Assembly (NCBI GenBank): GCA_964526295.1
Contig: CAZGKW010000014.1
Span: forward strand, 1 to 64,000
Reading direction: 5' to 3'
Source: CAZGKW01 sp964526295
Lineage (GTDB): Bacteria > Planctomycetota > Phycisphaerae > FEN-1346
DNA: 64,000 nucleotides
Made by a program: the position numbers and the translations under genes. The notes beneath the pieces are model-generated. The model did not search any database. It worked only from the letters and a program-made list of their open reading frames with translations, and was not told the DNA's origin. Of this stretch, positions 26,946 to 37,100 are shown one piece after another; the stretch's first letter is position 1; each line of letters opens with the position of its first letter.

Positions 26946-27983
26946 ATGGCCGGTGCGGGCAGACGCCGTGACGCGGCGCGACGGGGCGAGGAAGGCCAAG
27001 AGGGCCCCGCTTCGGCCCACTCAACGGCAGGCTGCGTCTTCGGGCCGGTGCCGTCGAGGCGGCTGGGGCGGTCCCTCGGCGTCGACCTGGTGCCGATGAA
27101 GACCTGCTCGTACGACTGTCTCTACTGCCAGCTCGGGCGGACGACCTGCCTGACGGTCGAGCGGCGGGCCTGGGTGCCGCGCGAGGCGGTCCTGGAGGAG
27201 CTTCGCGGGAAGCTCGCGACGCGGCCCGATTGGATCACCCTCTCGGGCTCGGGCGAGCCGACTCTGCACGCGGAGATCGGCGAGCTGGTCCGCCGGATCA
27301 AGGCCCTCTGCGACGTGCCGGTGGCGGTCCTGACGAACGGGTCGCTCCTGTGGCGGCCCGAGGTGCGGGAGGCCCTCCTGGAGGCGGACCTGGTCGCGCC
27401 GTCGCTCGATGCGGGCGACGCCGAGACCTTCAAGCGGGTCAACCGGCCGCACGCCGAGGTCACGTTCGAGCGGATGGTCGAAGGCCTGAAGGCGTTCCGC
27501 CAGGTGTTCGAAAAGACGTACTGGCTGGAGGTGGTGCTGCTCGAGGGCCTGACGGCGACGGAGGTCCAGGTGGAGCGGATCGCGGCGCTGGCCGAGCGGA
27601 TCGGGCCCGACCGTGTGCAGCTCAACACGGCGACGCGTCCGCCGGCGGAGGCCATCGCCCGGCCCGTCCCGGCCGCGCGGCTCGAAGCTCTGGCGGCGGT
27701 GTTCGGCGGAACGGCCGAGGTGATTGCCGAGCGCGAGGCGCCGCGGCAGGAGCACGAGCACGCCGTCCGCCGCGAGGACCTCCTGGAGACGGTCCGCCGC
27801 CGGCCGTGCACGCTGGGCGGTCTCGCTACCGGCCTCGGCCTCCATCCGAACGAGGTGGCCAAGTACGTCCGGCAGCTCCTGGAGGCCGGCCTCGTCGGGA
27901 CGGAGCGACGCGGCGGGACCGTGTACTACGTGGCCGGTGAAGGCCGTGGCCCCCCTCGTCGCGAGGGCGCCGGCGGCGTATAA
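26946..27983 (+). CDS. Radical SAM protein with C-terminal winged helix
   Basis: 345 residues. FGPVPSRRLGRSLGVDL leads into the cluster motif CSYDCLYCQLG (Cys-X3-Cys-X2-Cys, about residues 57-64), then LSGSGEPTLH and TNGSLLW, typical of COG0731-type radical SAM proteins. Residues about 275-330 look like a winged helix (LLETVRRRPCTLGGLATGLGL, VAKYVRQLLEAGLV), so the protein may bind nucleic acid or sense a regulator. Start has GAGGGGAACC upstream; the first 30 residues are Arg-rich and may be partly artefactual. Substrate unknown. Confidence 0.85.
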   Translation: MAGAGRRRDAARRGEEGQEGPASAHSTAGCVFGPVPSRRLGRSLGVDLVPMKTCSYDCLYCQLGRTTCLTVERRAWVPREAVLEELRGKLATRPDWITLSGSGEPTLHAEIGELVRRIKALCDVPVAVLTNGSLLWRPEVREALLEADLVAPSLDAGDAETFKRVNRPHAEVTFERMVEGLKAFRQVFEKTYWLEVVLLEGLTATEVQVERIAALAERIGPDRVQLNTATRPPAEAIARPVPAARLEALAAVFGGTAEVIAEREAPRQEHEHAVRREDLLETVRRRPCTLGGLATGLGLHPNEVAKYVRQLLEAGLVGTERRGGTVYYVAGEGRGPPRREGAGGV

Positions 27984-27984
27984 T
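27979..27984 (+). promoter_or_regulatory. Possible -10 box before the sulfatase maturase gene
   Basis: A perfect TATAAT at the end of the radical SAM gene without a good -35. If used, transcription would start near 27991, which favours the GTG at 28022 over the ATG at 27992 as translation start. Confidence 0.3.
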
Positions 27985-28021
27985 CCCGCGAATGCCAGGC
28001 GATACCCAAACCGGAGACGTT

Positions 28022-29311
28022 GTGAGCGAGATCGTTCGGCCGTTCCACATCATGGCCAAGCCCGTGTGCGGCCTCTGCAACCTCGATTGCAGGTATTGCT
28101 ACTATACCATGAAGCCGGAGGAGCTCTACCGGGGCGTCCCGCCGGCCGAGATGCGCATGACCGACGAGGTCCTCGAATCGTACACGCGCCAGTACCTCGA
28201 GCTCCACCCTGACCGTTGCGAGTTCGGCTGGCAGGGCGGCGAGCCCATGCTCGCCGGGAAGGACTTCTTCCGTAAGGCCCTCGACCTCCAGCGCCGCTGC
28301 AAGCGCGACGGGCAGACCGTCTCGAACGCCTTCCAGACCAACGGGACCCTCCTCGACGAGCAGTGGTGCGACCTGTTTCAGGAGGACACGTTCCTGATCG
28401 GCATCAGCCTGGACGGCCCGGCCCAGGTCCACGATGCGTTCCGCCTCGACCGGACGGGCAACCCGAGCTGGGAACGGGCCTGGCGGGGCCTGGAGATGCT
28501 CCAGCAGCGCGGCGTGGAGTACAACGTCCTGGCGACGCTGAACCGGGCGAACGTCCAGCACGGGGCGAACATCTATCGTTTCTTCGTCAACCGGGGCGTC
28601 CGGTACGTCCAGTTCATCCCCATCCTGGAGCGGCTCCCCGGGACGGACGAGCCGACCGAGTTCTCCTGCTCGCCCGAGGCCTACGGGCGGTTCCTGCTGG
28701 AGGTGTTCGAGCAGTGGGCCGGCCGCGACGTCGGCAAAGTGTCCGTCCGGTTCATCGACGATGCGATCCACACGATCCTGTTCGGCCAGGCCTCGACGTG
28801 CGTCCACTCCGAGCGGTGCGCAAACGCCCACGTCCTGGAGTGGAACGGCGACCTCTACGCGTGCGACCACTTCGTATACCAGGAGTGGCGGCTGGGGAAC
28901 ATCACCGAGACGCCGCTGGCGGACCTCGTGCGCGGCGAGCGGCTGGAGGAGTTCTCGCACCTCAAGACCGACCGGCCCCGCGCCTGCCGCGACTGCGAGT
29001 TCCTCGCGTTCTGCCAGGGAGGATGTCCGAAGCACCACCGGCCCGTCGGGACGGACCCCGAGCGGGTCAACCACTTCTGCGCGGGCTACCGGATGTTCTA
29101 CGAGCGAGCCCTGCCGGAGCTGGAGCGGATCGCGGAGTACCTGCGGGTCGGTCGTCTGCCGCCGATGAAAGAGGCCCCGGCGGCGCCGCCGGCGGCGGAG
29201 GAACGCGACATCCGGATCGCGCCGGGCCCGATGCCCGGTAAGGTGGGCCGCAACGATCCGTGTCCGTGCGGCTCGGGCCGCAAGTACAAGCACTGCTGCG
29301 GCCGAAAGTAG
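28022..29311 (+). CDS. Anaerobic sulfatase-maturating enzyme (radical SAM) with SEC-C tail
   Basis: Converts the active-site Cys (or Ser) of sulfatases to formylglycine without oxygen. About 429 residues from the GTG at 28022 (GGAG upstream). Radical SAM cluster CNLDCRYCYY (Cys19, 23, 26), WQGGEPML, SLDGPAQVHD. The C-terminal SPASM region has the two auxiliary Fe-S clusters (CVHSERCANAHVLEWNGDLYACDHF, then CRDCEFLAFCQGGCPKHH), diagnostic for anSME. The last 22 residues form a SEC-C zinc motif (GRNDPCPCGSGRKYKHCC), linked by a Pro/Ala-rich stretch. Both sulfatases encoded next door have a Cys-type site and are its likely substrates. Confidence 0.93.
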   Translation: MSEIVRPFHIMAKPVCGLCNLDCRYCYYTMKPEELYRGVPPAEMRMTDEVLESYTRQYLELHPDRCEFGWQGGEPMLAGKDFFRKALDLQRRCKRDGQTVSNAFQTNGTLLDEQWCDLFQEDTFLIGISLDGPAQVHDAFRLDRTGNPSWERAWRGLEMLQQRGVEYNVLATLNRANVQHGANIYRFFVNRGVRYVQFIPILERLPGTDEPTEFSCSPEAYGRFLLEVFEQWAGRDVGKVSVRFIDDAIHTILFGQASTCVHSERCANAHVLEWNGDLYACDHFVYQEWRLGNITETPLADLVRGERLEEFSHLKTDRPRACRDCEFLAFCQGGCPKHHRPVGTDPERVNHFCAGYRMFYERALPELERIAEYLRVGRLPPMKEAPAAPPAAEERDIRIAPGPMPGKVGRNDPCPCGSGRKYKHCCGRK

Positions 29312-29348
29312 CGGCGACCCGGGCCGAAGGGCCTCTTCGTTCACTCCC

Positions 29349-30713
29349 TCAGCGGAGCCCCTTGCCTTCCAGATGACGGGCCCGCATTTGGCGTTTCATC
29401 GCAGCGAGCAGCTCCGGCTCGTCGTCGGCCAGGTTGTGCAGCTCGTCCGGGTCGTCCTGGAGGTCGTACAGCTCCCACACGTCGCCGTAGTTCTCGACGA
29501 GCTTGTGCCGGTCGGTCCGGAGACAGCGGAGATGCCGGAGCGTGGCAAAGACGTCCTCGCGGTGGTCCGGTGCCTCGCCGCCCAACAGGGGCGCGAGCGA
29601 CCGGGCGTCGAGGTCCTCCGCCACGCCCGTCCCGGCCAGCTCGGTCAGCGTCGGATTGACGTCGATCAGCTCGACCATCGCGTCGCTCTTGCGCCCGCCG
29701 TCGACGCCCGGCCCCGCGACGATCAGCGGCACCCGCCAGGACGGCTCGTACGCCTTCTGCTTCGTGTACATGCCGTGGTCGCCGAGCATCTCGCCGTGGT
29801 CGCTGGAGAAGACGACCACCGTGTTTTCCAGCACGCCGCGCGACTCGAGCACGTCAAGGACCCGGCCGACGGCATCGTCGATGGCGGCGATCGCCCCGCA
29901 GTACTGCCGCCGCGTGAGGGCGATGACCTCCGGGTCGGTCGTCACGACGCGGTCCTCGTGCCAGGCGGGCTTGTCCTCGAGCGGGTCCTGGATCGCCCCC
30001 GGCACCTCGGCGTCGCGGAACGGCTCGGCGAACTCGGCGGGCGGGTCGAACGGATTGTGCGGGCCGACGAAGCTGACGAAGTAGTGCCAAGGGAAGTCGT
30101 CCGGGACCCGCTCGAGCCACTCGGCGGCCCGCCGGCCGATGTAGCAGTCCTCGAACGCCTCGGCCGGCAGGACCGAGTCGTGCGAGGCATCGACGACCCA
30201 CCCTTTGGCCTCCCGCTCGGCGTAGTCCTCTCGGAATCGCTCGAAAAGCCCCTGCTCCCGGAGCCAGAACCCGTACGGCCCGTGCGGCTCGGCCACCCGG
30301 CCGGCGTGCATCTTGCCTTCGCACTCCTCCGGATGGGTGAAGCCCCAGCCGTAGACCCGCGGGCGGTCGCCCCATCGGCCGTTGTAGGCGTCCGGCTTGG
30401 CCAGGTCGAGCTTTCCGACGCATCCGACGCGATAGCCGTGGTCGCGGAGCCGCTGGTAGTAGGTCGGCGTCCGGGCCGGAAGGAACGAGCTGTTGTCGAG
30501 GGCGCCGAGGCGGTCGGGCCTCAGGCCGCTGGCCAGGCCGATCCGGGCCGGGGCGCACACGGGCGAGTTCGAGAAGCAATTCGTGAACCGCACGCCCCGC
30601 GCGGCAATGCGGTCCAGGTTCGGCGTTCGGACGAAATCTGCTCCCGCACAGCCGAGGTAGTCGTGGCGATACTGGTCGGCCATCAGGAACAGCAGGTTGG
30701 GTCGGTCCGTCAT
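29349..30713 (-). CDS. Formylglycine sulfatase 1
   Basis: 454 residues, type I sulfatase of the alkaline phosphatase fold. MTDRPNLLFLMADQYRHDYLG provides the first metal Asp pair. The modified Cys53 sits in CAPAR (C-X-P-X-R), followed by SGLRPDR. FSSDHGEMLGDHGMYTKQ holds the C-terminal metal ligands. No signal peptide is visible from the chosen start. Hydrolyses sulfate esters on a carbohydrate; the exact linkage is unknown. The ATG at 30713 overlaps the preceding sulfatase stop by 4 nt (ATGA), so the two are coupled. Convergent with the maturase gene. Confidence 0.93.
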   Translation of the reverse strand: MTDRPNLLFLMADQYRHDYLGCAGADFVRTPNLDRIAARGVRFTNCFSNSPVCAPARIGLASGLRPDRLGALDNSSFLPARTPTYYQRLRDHGYRVGCVGKLDLAKPDAYNGRWGDRPRVYGWGFTHPEECEGKMHAGRVAEPHGPYGFWLREQGLFERFREDYAEREAKGWVVDASHDSVLPAEAFEDCYIGRRAAEWLERVPDDFPWHYFVSFVGPHNPFDPPAEFAEPFRDAEVPGAIQDPLEDKPAWHEDRVVTTDPEVIALTRRQYCGAIAAIDDAVGRVLDVLESRGVLENTVVVFSSDHGEMLGDHGMYTKQKAYEPSWRVPLIVAGPGVDGGRKSDAMVELIDVNPTLTELAGTGVAEDLDARSLAPLLGGEAPDHREDVFATLRHLRCLRTDRHKLVENYGDVWELYDLQDDPDELHNLADDEPELLAAMKRQMRARHLEGKGLR

Positions 30714-32191
30714 CTCGTCGCCCCCTTGGCGGGGGAATCGGACGGCTCGAAACCCGGCAGGCAGAACGGCGTCGGCCCGTCGAGCTTCAGCAGCCTCTTC
30801 CCGTCGGTGAAACCCTCGGGCCGGCCCTCGAGTTCCTCCACTAACCGCTCCCGCCACAGGCGGACCTCGCCGGCTCGGGCCGGGTCGGCCGCCAGGTCGT
30901 GCATTTCCCGAGGGTCGCTCTCCAGGTCGAAGTACTGCTCGGCGCCCTGGCCGGGAAACCAGACGTACTTCCTCCGCCCGTCGGTCAGGTACTGCTGGCC
31001 GGTGCCGGCCTGCCCGTAAAGGCCGTGAGGGACGGCCGGGGCGGTCGGCATCTCGGCGCATTCGCCGTGCAGATACTCCCGCCACGGCGGGTTCTCGTCG
31101 CGAAGGAGCGGCAGCAGGCTCCGTCCCTCCACCGTCTCCGGCACCTTCGCTCCGGCCGCCTCCAGCAGCGTCGGCATGACGTCCATCAGCTCGACGACCT
31201 GGTGGACCTCGTGCCGCTGAGGGATGCCCATCTCCTGAGGGAGCCGCATCACCATCGGGATGCGGGCCGACGGCTCGTAGGGGCTGCGCTTGCGGATCCA
31301 CTGGTGGTCGCCGAGCATCTCGCCGTGGTCCGCCAGGAACAGGACAATCGTTTTCCGGGGCAGCGCCTCCAGGACCCGCCCGATCTGGTCGTCGACATGG
31401 TTGATCGATGCGTAGTAGGCCGCCCGGTACTGCTTCATAACGGCCGGCTCCAGGGCCGTCCGCCACGAGGCGACGGGCAGGCCCCGCTGCGGGCCGTCGA
31501 AGACGCGGGCCCAGTCGCCGACGTACGGCTCCGGGAGGTCCATGGCCATGTAACGCTCGTAGTAGTCCCGCGGCGGCGTGAGGGGCTGATGCGGGTGGAT
31601 GAAGGAGACCTTCAGAAAGAACGGCAGCGTCGGGTCGCGCCGCTCCAGGAAGTCGATGGCCATCGACGCGCACCAGGTCGTGAAATGGTGTCGCTCGTCG
31701 AGGTGCCAGGGGCGGACCGCCCAGCCGTTCGCGTCCATGCCGTGGGCCGAGCTGATCCGGGGCCCGTAGACGCCCTCCCGCCGGAGAAATCGCTGGTAGT
31801 CGCAGTCGACGCCCGGTCGAGGCGAGTCGGACCAAGCGGCGCTGGCGAAGCCGTACAGCTTCCGCAGCGGCCACAGGTGAAGCTTCCCCACGAGGTGCGC
31901 CTGGTATCCGGCCTTCGACAGCTCTCCCGGCAGCGTCGGCCCGTCGAGCCAGGTGTGATAGTTCATCAGGACGCCGTGGCTCGCGGGCCGCCGGCCGGTC
32001 ATCAGCGTCCGCCGGGCGGGGATGCACACGGGACAGGCCGTGTAGGCCCGGCGGAAGTGGGACCCCGAGGCCCCGATGTGGTCGAGATAGGGCGTCTGGA
32101 GTACGGGATGTCCCTCCATGCCGAGGCAGTCGCCCCGGTGCTGGTCGGTCATGAGCAACAGGATGTTCGGCCGGTCGTCGGTTCGCGGCAT
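30710..32191 (-). CDS. Formylglycine sulfatase 2
   Basis: 493 residues, first gene of the minus-strand sulfatase pair. DRPNILLLMTDQHRGDCLG gives the metal Asp pair; Cys56 in CIPAR is the formylglycine site, followed by TLMTGRRP; FLADHGEMLGDHQWIRK is the C-terminal metal loop. No N-terminal signal is visible. Only moderately similar to the second sulfatase, so the two probably remove sulfate from different positions of the same polymer. Divergent from the exported propeller and lyase genes, suggesting a shared 217-nt regulatory interval (32192-32408). Confidence 0.93.
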   Translation of the reverse strand: MPRTDDRPNILLLMTDQHRGDCLGMEGHPVLQTPYLDHIGASGSHFRRAYTACPVCIPARRTLMTGRRPASHGVLMNYHTWLDGPTLPGELSKAGYQAHLVGKLHLWPLRKLYGFASAAWSDSPRPGVDCDYQRFLRREGVYGPRISSAHGMDANGWAVRPWHLDERHHFTTWCASMAIDFLERRDPTLPFFLKVSFIHPHQPLTPPRDYYERYMAMDLPEPYVGDWARVFDGPQRGLPVASWRTALEPAVMKQYRAAYYASINHVDDQIGRVLEALPRKTIVLFLADHGEMLGDHQWIRKRSPYEPSARIPMVMRLPQEMGIPQRHEVHQVVELMDVMPTLLEAAGAKVPETVEGRSLLPLLRDENPPWREYLHGECAEMPTAPAVPHGLYGQAGTGQQYLTDGRRKYVWFPGQGAEQYFDLESDPREMHDLAADPARAGEVRLWRERLVEELEGRPEGFTDGKRLLKLDGPTPFCLPGFEPSDSPAKGATR

Positions 32192-32408
32192 GGCGGTCTC
32201 CAGCCCTGGGCCCTATCCGTGTGGGCCCGACTCCCCCCCGATGAAGGTCGTCGGTCCGCGATTTCCGACCGAACCCAAGCGGCGTTCCGGTAGTTATTAA
32301 GGTGAAAGCCCTGTACCTTGACCGCGATCGGCCCCGGACGCAAGTGTTTCCGGGGGCCGGCGTCCTCAGGATGCGCGGCCAGGCCGGGCTGGAACGGAAG
32401 GGAGCGAC

Positions 32409-34094
32409 ATGAGGCTATGGAAGAGAAGGATCGCTGCGGCGGCCCTGCTGGTCGGGTGTCTGGCGGGGCCGGCCGCGGCCGGACGCTACGAGCAGTTCAC
32501 CCAGAAGGCCGCCGAGGGCCGTCACATGCGGCTCGTCGCCGCCACCTACTTCGGGTCCGAAGGGATCGAGGGGTTCGTGGCGGCCGAGGGGCTGCCGAAC
32601 GGCGGCGTGGCCGCCTTCGGCAACGCCTGGGGGCCGAGCTTCCCGTCCTCACCGCGGCCCGTCGTTCTCGGCCGGGGACGCCACTTGGGCCTCAAGTCGA
32701 TCCAGACGGACCGCAAGGGCCGCACGACGCTGCCCCTGGAGAACCCCGACGTGGCCGGCACGGTCGTCCTGTACGCAGAGGGCCTCCAGCGGGTCCTGAA
32801 GGTCGTCCGATTCGACTGGGGCGTGGCCAGCCTGTCGGCCGGGGCGGTCTCGGCCGACGGCAAGGCCCTGGTCCTGGCCGGGCGGGCGACGCCGGCCTTC
32901 GAGGGGCTCGTCCGGACAGGCGGCGCCGGCCGCAGGGTGCCGCCGCCGGCGGGGGTGCTCGACAGCGCCGGCCGCGGGCGGCGCCGTCGCCCGTCCAACT
33001 GGGGACCGTACGTCTACGAGAAGACCAAGTGTTCCGGCGACGTCTTCGTCATGCGATTCTCGCCGGTGACGGACCGCATCGAGTGGGTGTGGACGCTCAG
33101 TGGGCACCAGCTCCCACCCCAGAAGCTGTGGCAGGACAACCGCGGCACTGTCTACTTCCAGTCCCACTACGTCTACCGGATCGGCCCGGACGGGCGGACC
33201 TGCGAGCCGCTCTCGGACAAGGACTACGGCGACCCGGAGCGGGTGGGCCTGAGGGCGGTCGACCGGAAGACCGGGGCCTACCTCATCGGCGGCGACCGCA
33301 ACACGAGCACCGGACGCGAGCCCTGGAGACAGCCGTATTTGTATAAGTACGACCCAAGCGGCCGCAAGGTGTGGACGCTGTGGGAGTGGCCCTCGCGGAA
33401 CCTGCGGGACGGCCAAGGCAACGACGACGGCCTGGTGTCCGACTCCGCCTGCCGGGCCGCCGCCGTCGTCCCGAACGGCGATATCATCGTCGGCGGATGG
33501 TCCGACGGCGGCAACTCCATCTTCACCCGCCAGCCGACCGACATCGAGAAGCCCGTCCCCAGGAGCGCGTTCGGCATGAGCTCCTGGGGCATGCGAGGCG
33601 CCAACTCGCTCGGGTACCTCATGCGGATCGACCCGGCGTCGCTCGACGTGAAAGCATGGAGCCTGTGGGTCTCCTACGTCCCCGACACGTTCCAGACGCC
33701 GCGCGAGCGGGGGGCTCCGAACTTCGCCAACATCCGACAGATCGAGGTCCTGGACGGCGGCCAGATCGCCTGGCGGGGCCAGGCCGCCACCGGCCTCGTG
33801 CAGACGCCGAACGCCTTCTATCGCCATCCGGCCGACGGGCGCAAGTACGGCGGCGAATACGTCGCCGTCTTCGACGCCGACCTGCGGGACCTGCTCTTCT
33901 CGAGCTACGTGCCGGGCTGCGAGGACGTCGCCATCGGCCGGGCCCCGGGCGGCCTCGTGATCGCCAGCCGGAGCCGCGGCGGCGACGGCCTGGCCGACCG
34001 GCCGACCCCCTCGCCGGTACACCGGGCGGTCCAGCCAACGAAGCGCGGCGAGTACGATGGCCACTTGGTGCTGTTGAGGCTGCCCGCGAAGTGA
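32409..34094 (+). CDS. Exported beta-propeller-like protein
   Basis: 561 residues, signal peptide (RIAAAALLVGCLAGPAAAG), AAGGGAG upstream. The rest is composed of short beta-like blocks typical of WD40/PQQ-type propellers, e.g. GAVSADGKALVLAGRAT, DNRGTVYFQSHYVYRIGPDG, AVVPNGDIIVGGWSDGG and RIDPASLDVKAWSLWVSYVPD. I recognise no catalytic motif and no named family. It precedes the lyase gene by 34 nt and probably forms an operon with it; role in glycan binding or turnover is inferred from context only. Confidence 0.7.
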   Translation: MRLWKRRIAAAALLVGCLAGPAAAGRYEQFTQKAAEGRHMRLVAATYFGSEGIEGFVAAEGLPNGGVAAFGNAWGPSFPSSPRPVVLGRGRHLGLKSIQTDRKGRTTLPLENPDVAGTVVLYAEGLQRVLKVVRFDWGVASLSAGAVSADGKALVLAGRATPAFEGLVRTGGAGRRVPPPAGVLDSAGRGRRRRPSNWGPYVYEKTKCSGDVFVMRFSPVTDRIEWVWTLSGHQLPPQKLWQDNRGTVYFQSHYVYRIGPDGRTCEPLSDKDYGDPERVGLRAVDRKTGAYLIGGDRNTSTGREPWRQPYLYKYDPSGRKVWTLWEWPSRNLRDGQGNDDGLVSDSACRAAAVVPNGDIIVGGWSDGGNSIFTRQPTDIEKPVPRSAFGMSSWGMRGANSLGYLMRIDPASLDVKAWSLWVSYVPDTFQTPRERGAPNFANIRQIEVLDGGQIAWRGQAATGLVQTPNAFYRHPADGRKYGGEYVAVFDADLRDLLFSSYVPGCEDVAIGRAPGGLVIASRSRGGDGLADRPTPSPVHRAVQPTKRGEYDGHLVLLRLPAK

Positions 34095-34128
34095 GCGGAG
34101 GCAGGGCCGCTGATCGAGGAGTCCTGAG

Positions 34129-37100
34129 ATGGCAAACCAACGACCGACCGTGGTTTCGACGTACGTCGGGGTCCTGGCAGCAGTGACCCTCGTCTCGGCA
34201 GCAGGGCTGGCCCGTGCTGCCGACGGGCACCCGTTCATCCTATGGACGAAGGAGGAAGCCGCCGCCCTCCGGAAGAAGATCGAGACGGAGGCCTGGGCCC
34301 GGCGGGCCTACGAGGACCTTCCCCCGGGCGGCGAGCGCGGCACCGACGCCCTGCCGAACCTCGTCCGCTACGGTGTCATGGGTAACCGGGCCGCCGGCGA
34401 GCTGGAGAAGAAGGCGCTTCTCGGCGGACGGGGCAATCGGCTGATGCAGGCGGTCCGCTACGACGTCCTCTACGATCTCTTGTCCCCGACTGAGCGCGAA
34501 CGCGTCGAGAAAGCGCTCCGGGCTGACGTCGAGCGGGCCATCGAGGCCCCCAACCCCTATAACCGGTTCAACTGGCTGCCCAACATCACCTACGTTTGGG
34601 TCCGCGACCTGCACGTCGCGGCCCTGGCGCTTCGCGACGAGAGACTCGCCAGGCGGATCTTCGAGTGCCCTCTCGGCTTCAAGTGGTACCTCGATGAATA
34701 CACGCCCGACATGGGTTTCTACAACGAGGAGTTCGGCAAACAGTTCGTCCGGGCCGGGGCGATGATGCTCTGGGTCCGGGCGGCCGACCGGATGGGCATG
34801 GAGGAGATCGGTTCGGGCTACGTCGGTCGACAGGGGGCCACGTTCCGCGGGTACGTCGAGGGCCTGCTGCGGCTCGGGATGCCGGCGGTGGACCTCGGGA
34901 CGGCGCGGCCGCACATCCCGCGCCTGACGATGGGCGACGCGAAGGGGTCCCACGGCGTGCCGGCCTACGGGTTCCAGCACAACCTCGTGCCGGGTTGGCT
35001 GAAGGACCGGCCGGCGTCGCGGATGGGGCCGTATCGCGGAGGCCACCTGCCGCAATGGGTCTGGTTCGAGATCGCCCACAAGAAGTGGCCGGAGGCGGGG
35101 TTCGGCTACATGCTCGCCATGCGGCGGGCCCCCGACGAGGAGCGGTATTACCCGACGCTCTATTTCGGCCTCGACCCCATCGATCCGGAGACGGTCGCCC
35201 GGCCGCCTGGCGTCTCGGGTGTCTATCCGGGCCGCGGCCTTATCGTCCTGAGGGCCGAGCGCGGGCCGGACTACTGGACGTCGCCCGCCCCGGCCGTCGG
35301 GATGCGCCTCGCGACGCCCTACGCCCACCACGTCCAGGACTGTTTCGCCCTGACGGGGTTCTACGGGCTCAACCGGCCGCTCCTCATCAACCGGCAGCAC
35401 TCAACAGGCTACTCTGGCGTCGACCCGAGCTACTCGAACTCCTCCCGGAGCCACTCGACCGTCCTGGTCGACTTCGCCGAGCCGAAGACCATCGGCGAGG
35501 TGTCCACGCGGCACCACCTCGGGACGCTGGCGAAGTTCGCCGCCGCGCGGGGCTACGGCATCTTTGGCGGCGTGGACCAGACGCGGGCCCTGGTAGTGAC
35601 GCGGGACTGCCTGCTGGACGTGTTCCACCTGGCGAGCGACCGGCCGAGGCACTATCAGTGGTTCGTCCAGGCGATCGGGAACGCCTGCCCGGACGGGCCG
35701 GCGGCGTGGGCCCCGTCGCACGACCTGGCCGGGTCGCTCTTCGACGTGGCCCGCGAGCGGTCCATCGAGACGGACGAGACGTGGGGCGTGACGGTGGTCC
35801 AGTCGAGCGGCGGGGCCAACCGCGACTTCTCCGGCCTCGGCGACAGGTGGTTCGAGGAGCGTATCGGCGTCCGCACGACGATGCTCGGCGAGGCGGGCAC
35901 GACCGCCTACACGGCATGGTCGCCGACGGTGCCGAACGCATCGGGCCTCTGGGCGGGGCGGGACCGCTTCGCCTACGGCGAGGACGAACCGGCCGGCGCC
36001 CTCATCGCCGCCATTCGCAAGAAGCCCGAGACGACCTTTATCGCGGTGCACGAACCCATCGACGGCCATCGTCGCATACAGGCCGTCGAGCGCGTCGGAA
36101 GCACCCGGGACGCCTTCGTCGTGGCCGTTCATACGCCCGAGTTTACGGATTACGTCGCGCTTCGCCTCGGCGAGAATGCCGAGGAGGAGTGCACCGTCAG
36201 CTCCGGCCGGGAGCAGTTCACCTTCACGAGCTACGCGTTCGTCCGCGTGACGACAGACCGTGTCGCGGTCGAAGGGGCACTGCGGTCCATGCGGGTGTGG
36301 GTGGACCAGGCGAAGCCGACCTTGACGGTGGACCGCCGGGAGGCCGAATGCCGGGTCCACGAGGGCTACCTGCGCTATCCCCGTGACGCCTCGTTTGCCG
36401 TCGAAGCCGGACCTCGGAAGGCGTTCGAAGCGCCGAGGCCCGTCATCTCGGCCCGGTGGCTCGGCCGTCAATCGCTCTGCCTGCCACTCGGCGGCCAACG
36501 CAAAGCCACGCTTCGCCTGCGGAACAACACCGACCTCACGGCCCGCCTCGACGTTCAACTTGAGGGGCCGAAGGGCCTCTCGATCTCTCCGGCCGCTGTC
36601 GAACTGAGGGACTTCCTGCCCGGCGCCGAACGCGACGTCGAGATTGCCTTCGACGCGGCCCATGCACCGGCCAACCGCCTGCTTCGCGTCTCCCTGACGT
36701 GCCGCACGAGCGCCCGGTTCGAGGTCGAACCGGCGCCACTTGCCGTCGCCAACGGCATGTGGGTCGAGCACGCTCAGCGGCACTGGGGCGACCCCTCCAA
36801 GACGATCTACTCGCCGCGCTACGTCGCCCGGGTCCACTACATGGACTCGGGCGCGGCGTCGCTTCTCCTCGACCCGAAGGGCTATCGCCGGACGGGCTCG
36901 GATGACACGAGCTGGCCCAACCTGGTCCGCTACGGTACGGACGACCGCGGTCGGGAAGGGTGGCACGCCGAGAAGGTCCGCAAGTTCCCCTACTTCATCC
37001 CGGTCGTAGTGCCCGGAGAAGGCGACGAACCGCCGCTCATCTACGAGGCCGGCCGGCACGCCCACGGCACGACCAGCTCCGTCGAGCACTGGTTCACGGA

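Noticed and set aside
29349..32027. One 892-codon minus-strand frame covering both sulfatases
   Set aside because: Only its second part (from 30713) encodes a sulfatase; the upstream part is out of frame with the real first sulfatase gene and has no domain features.
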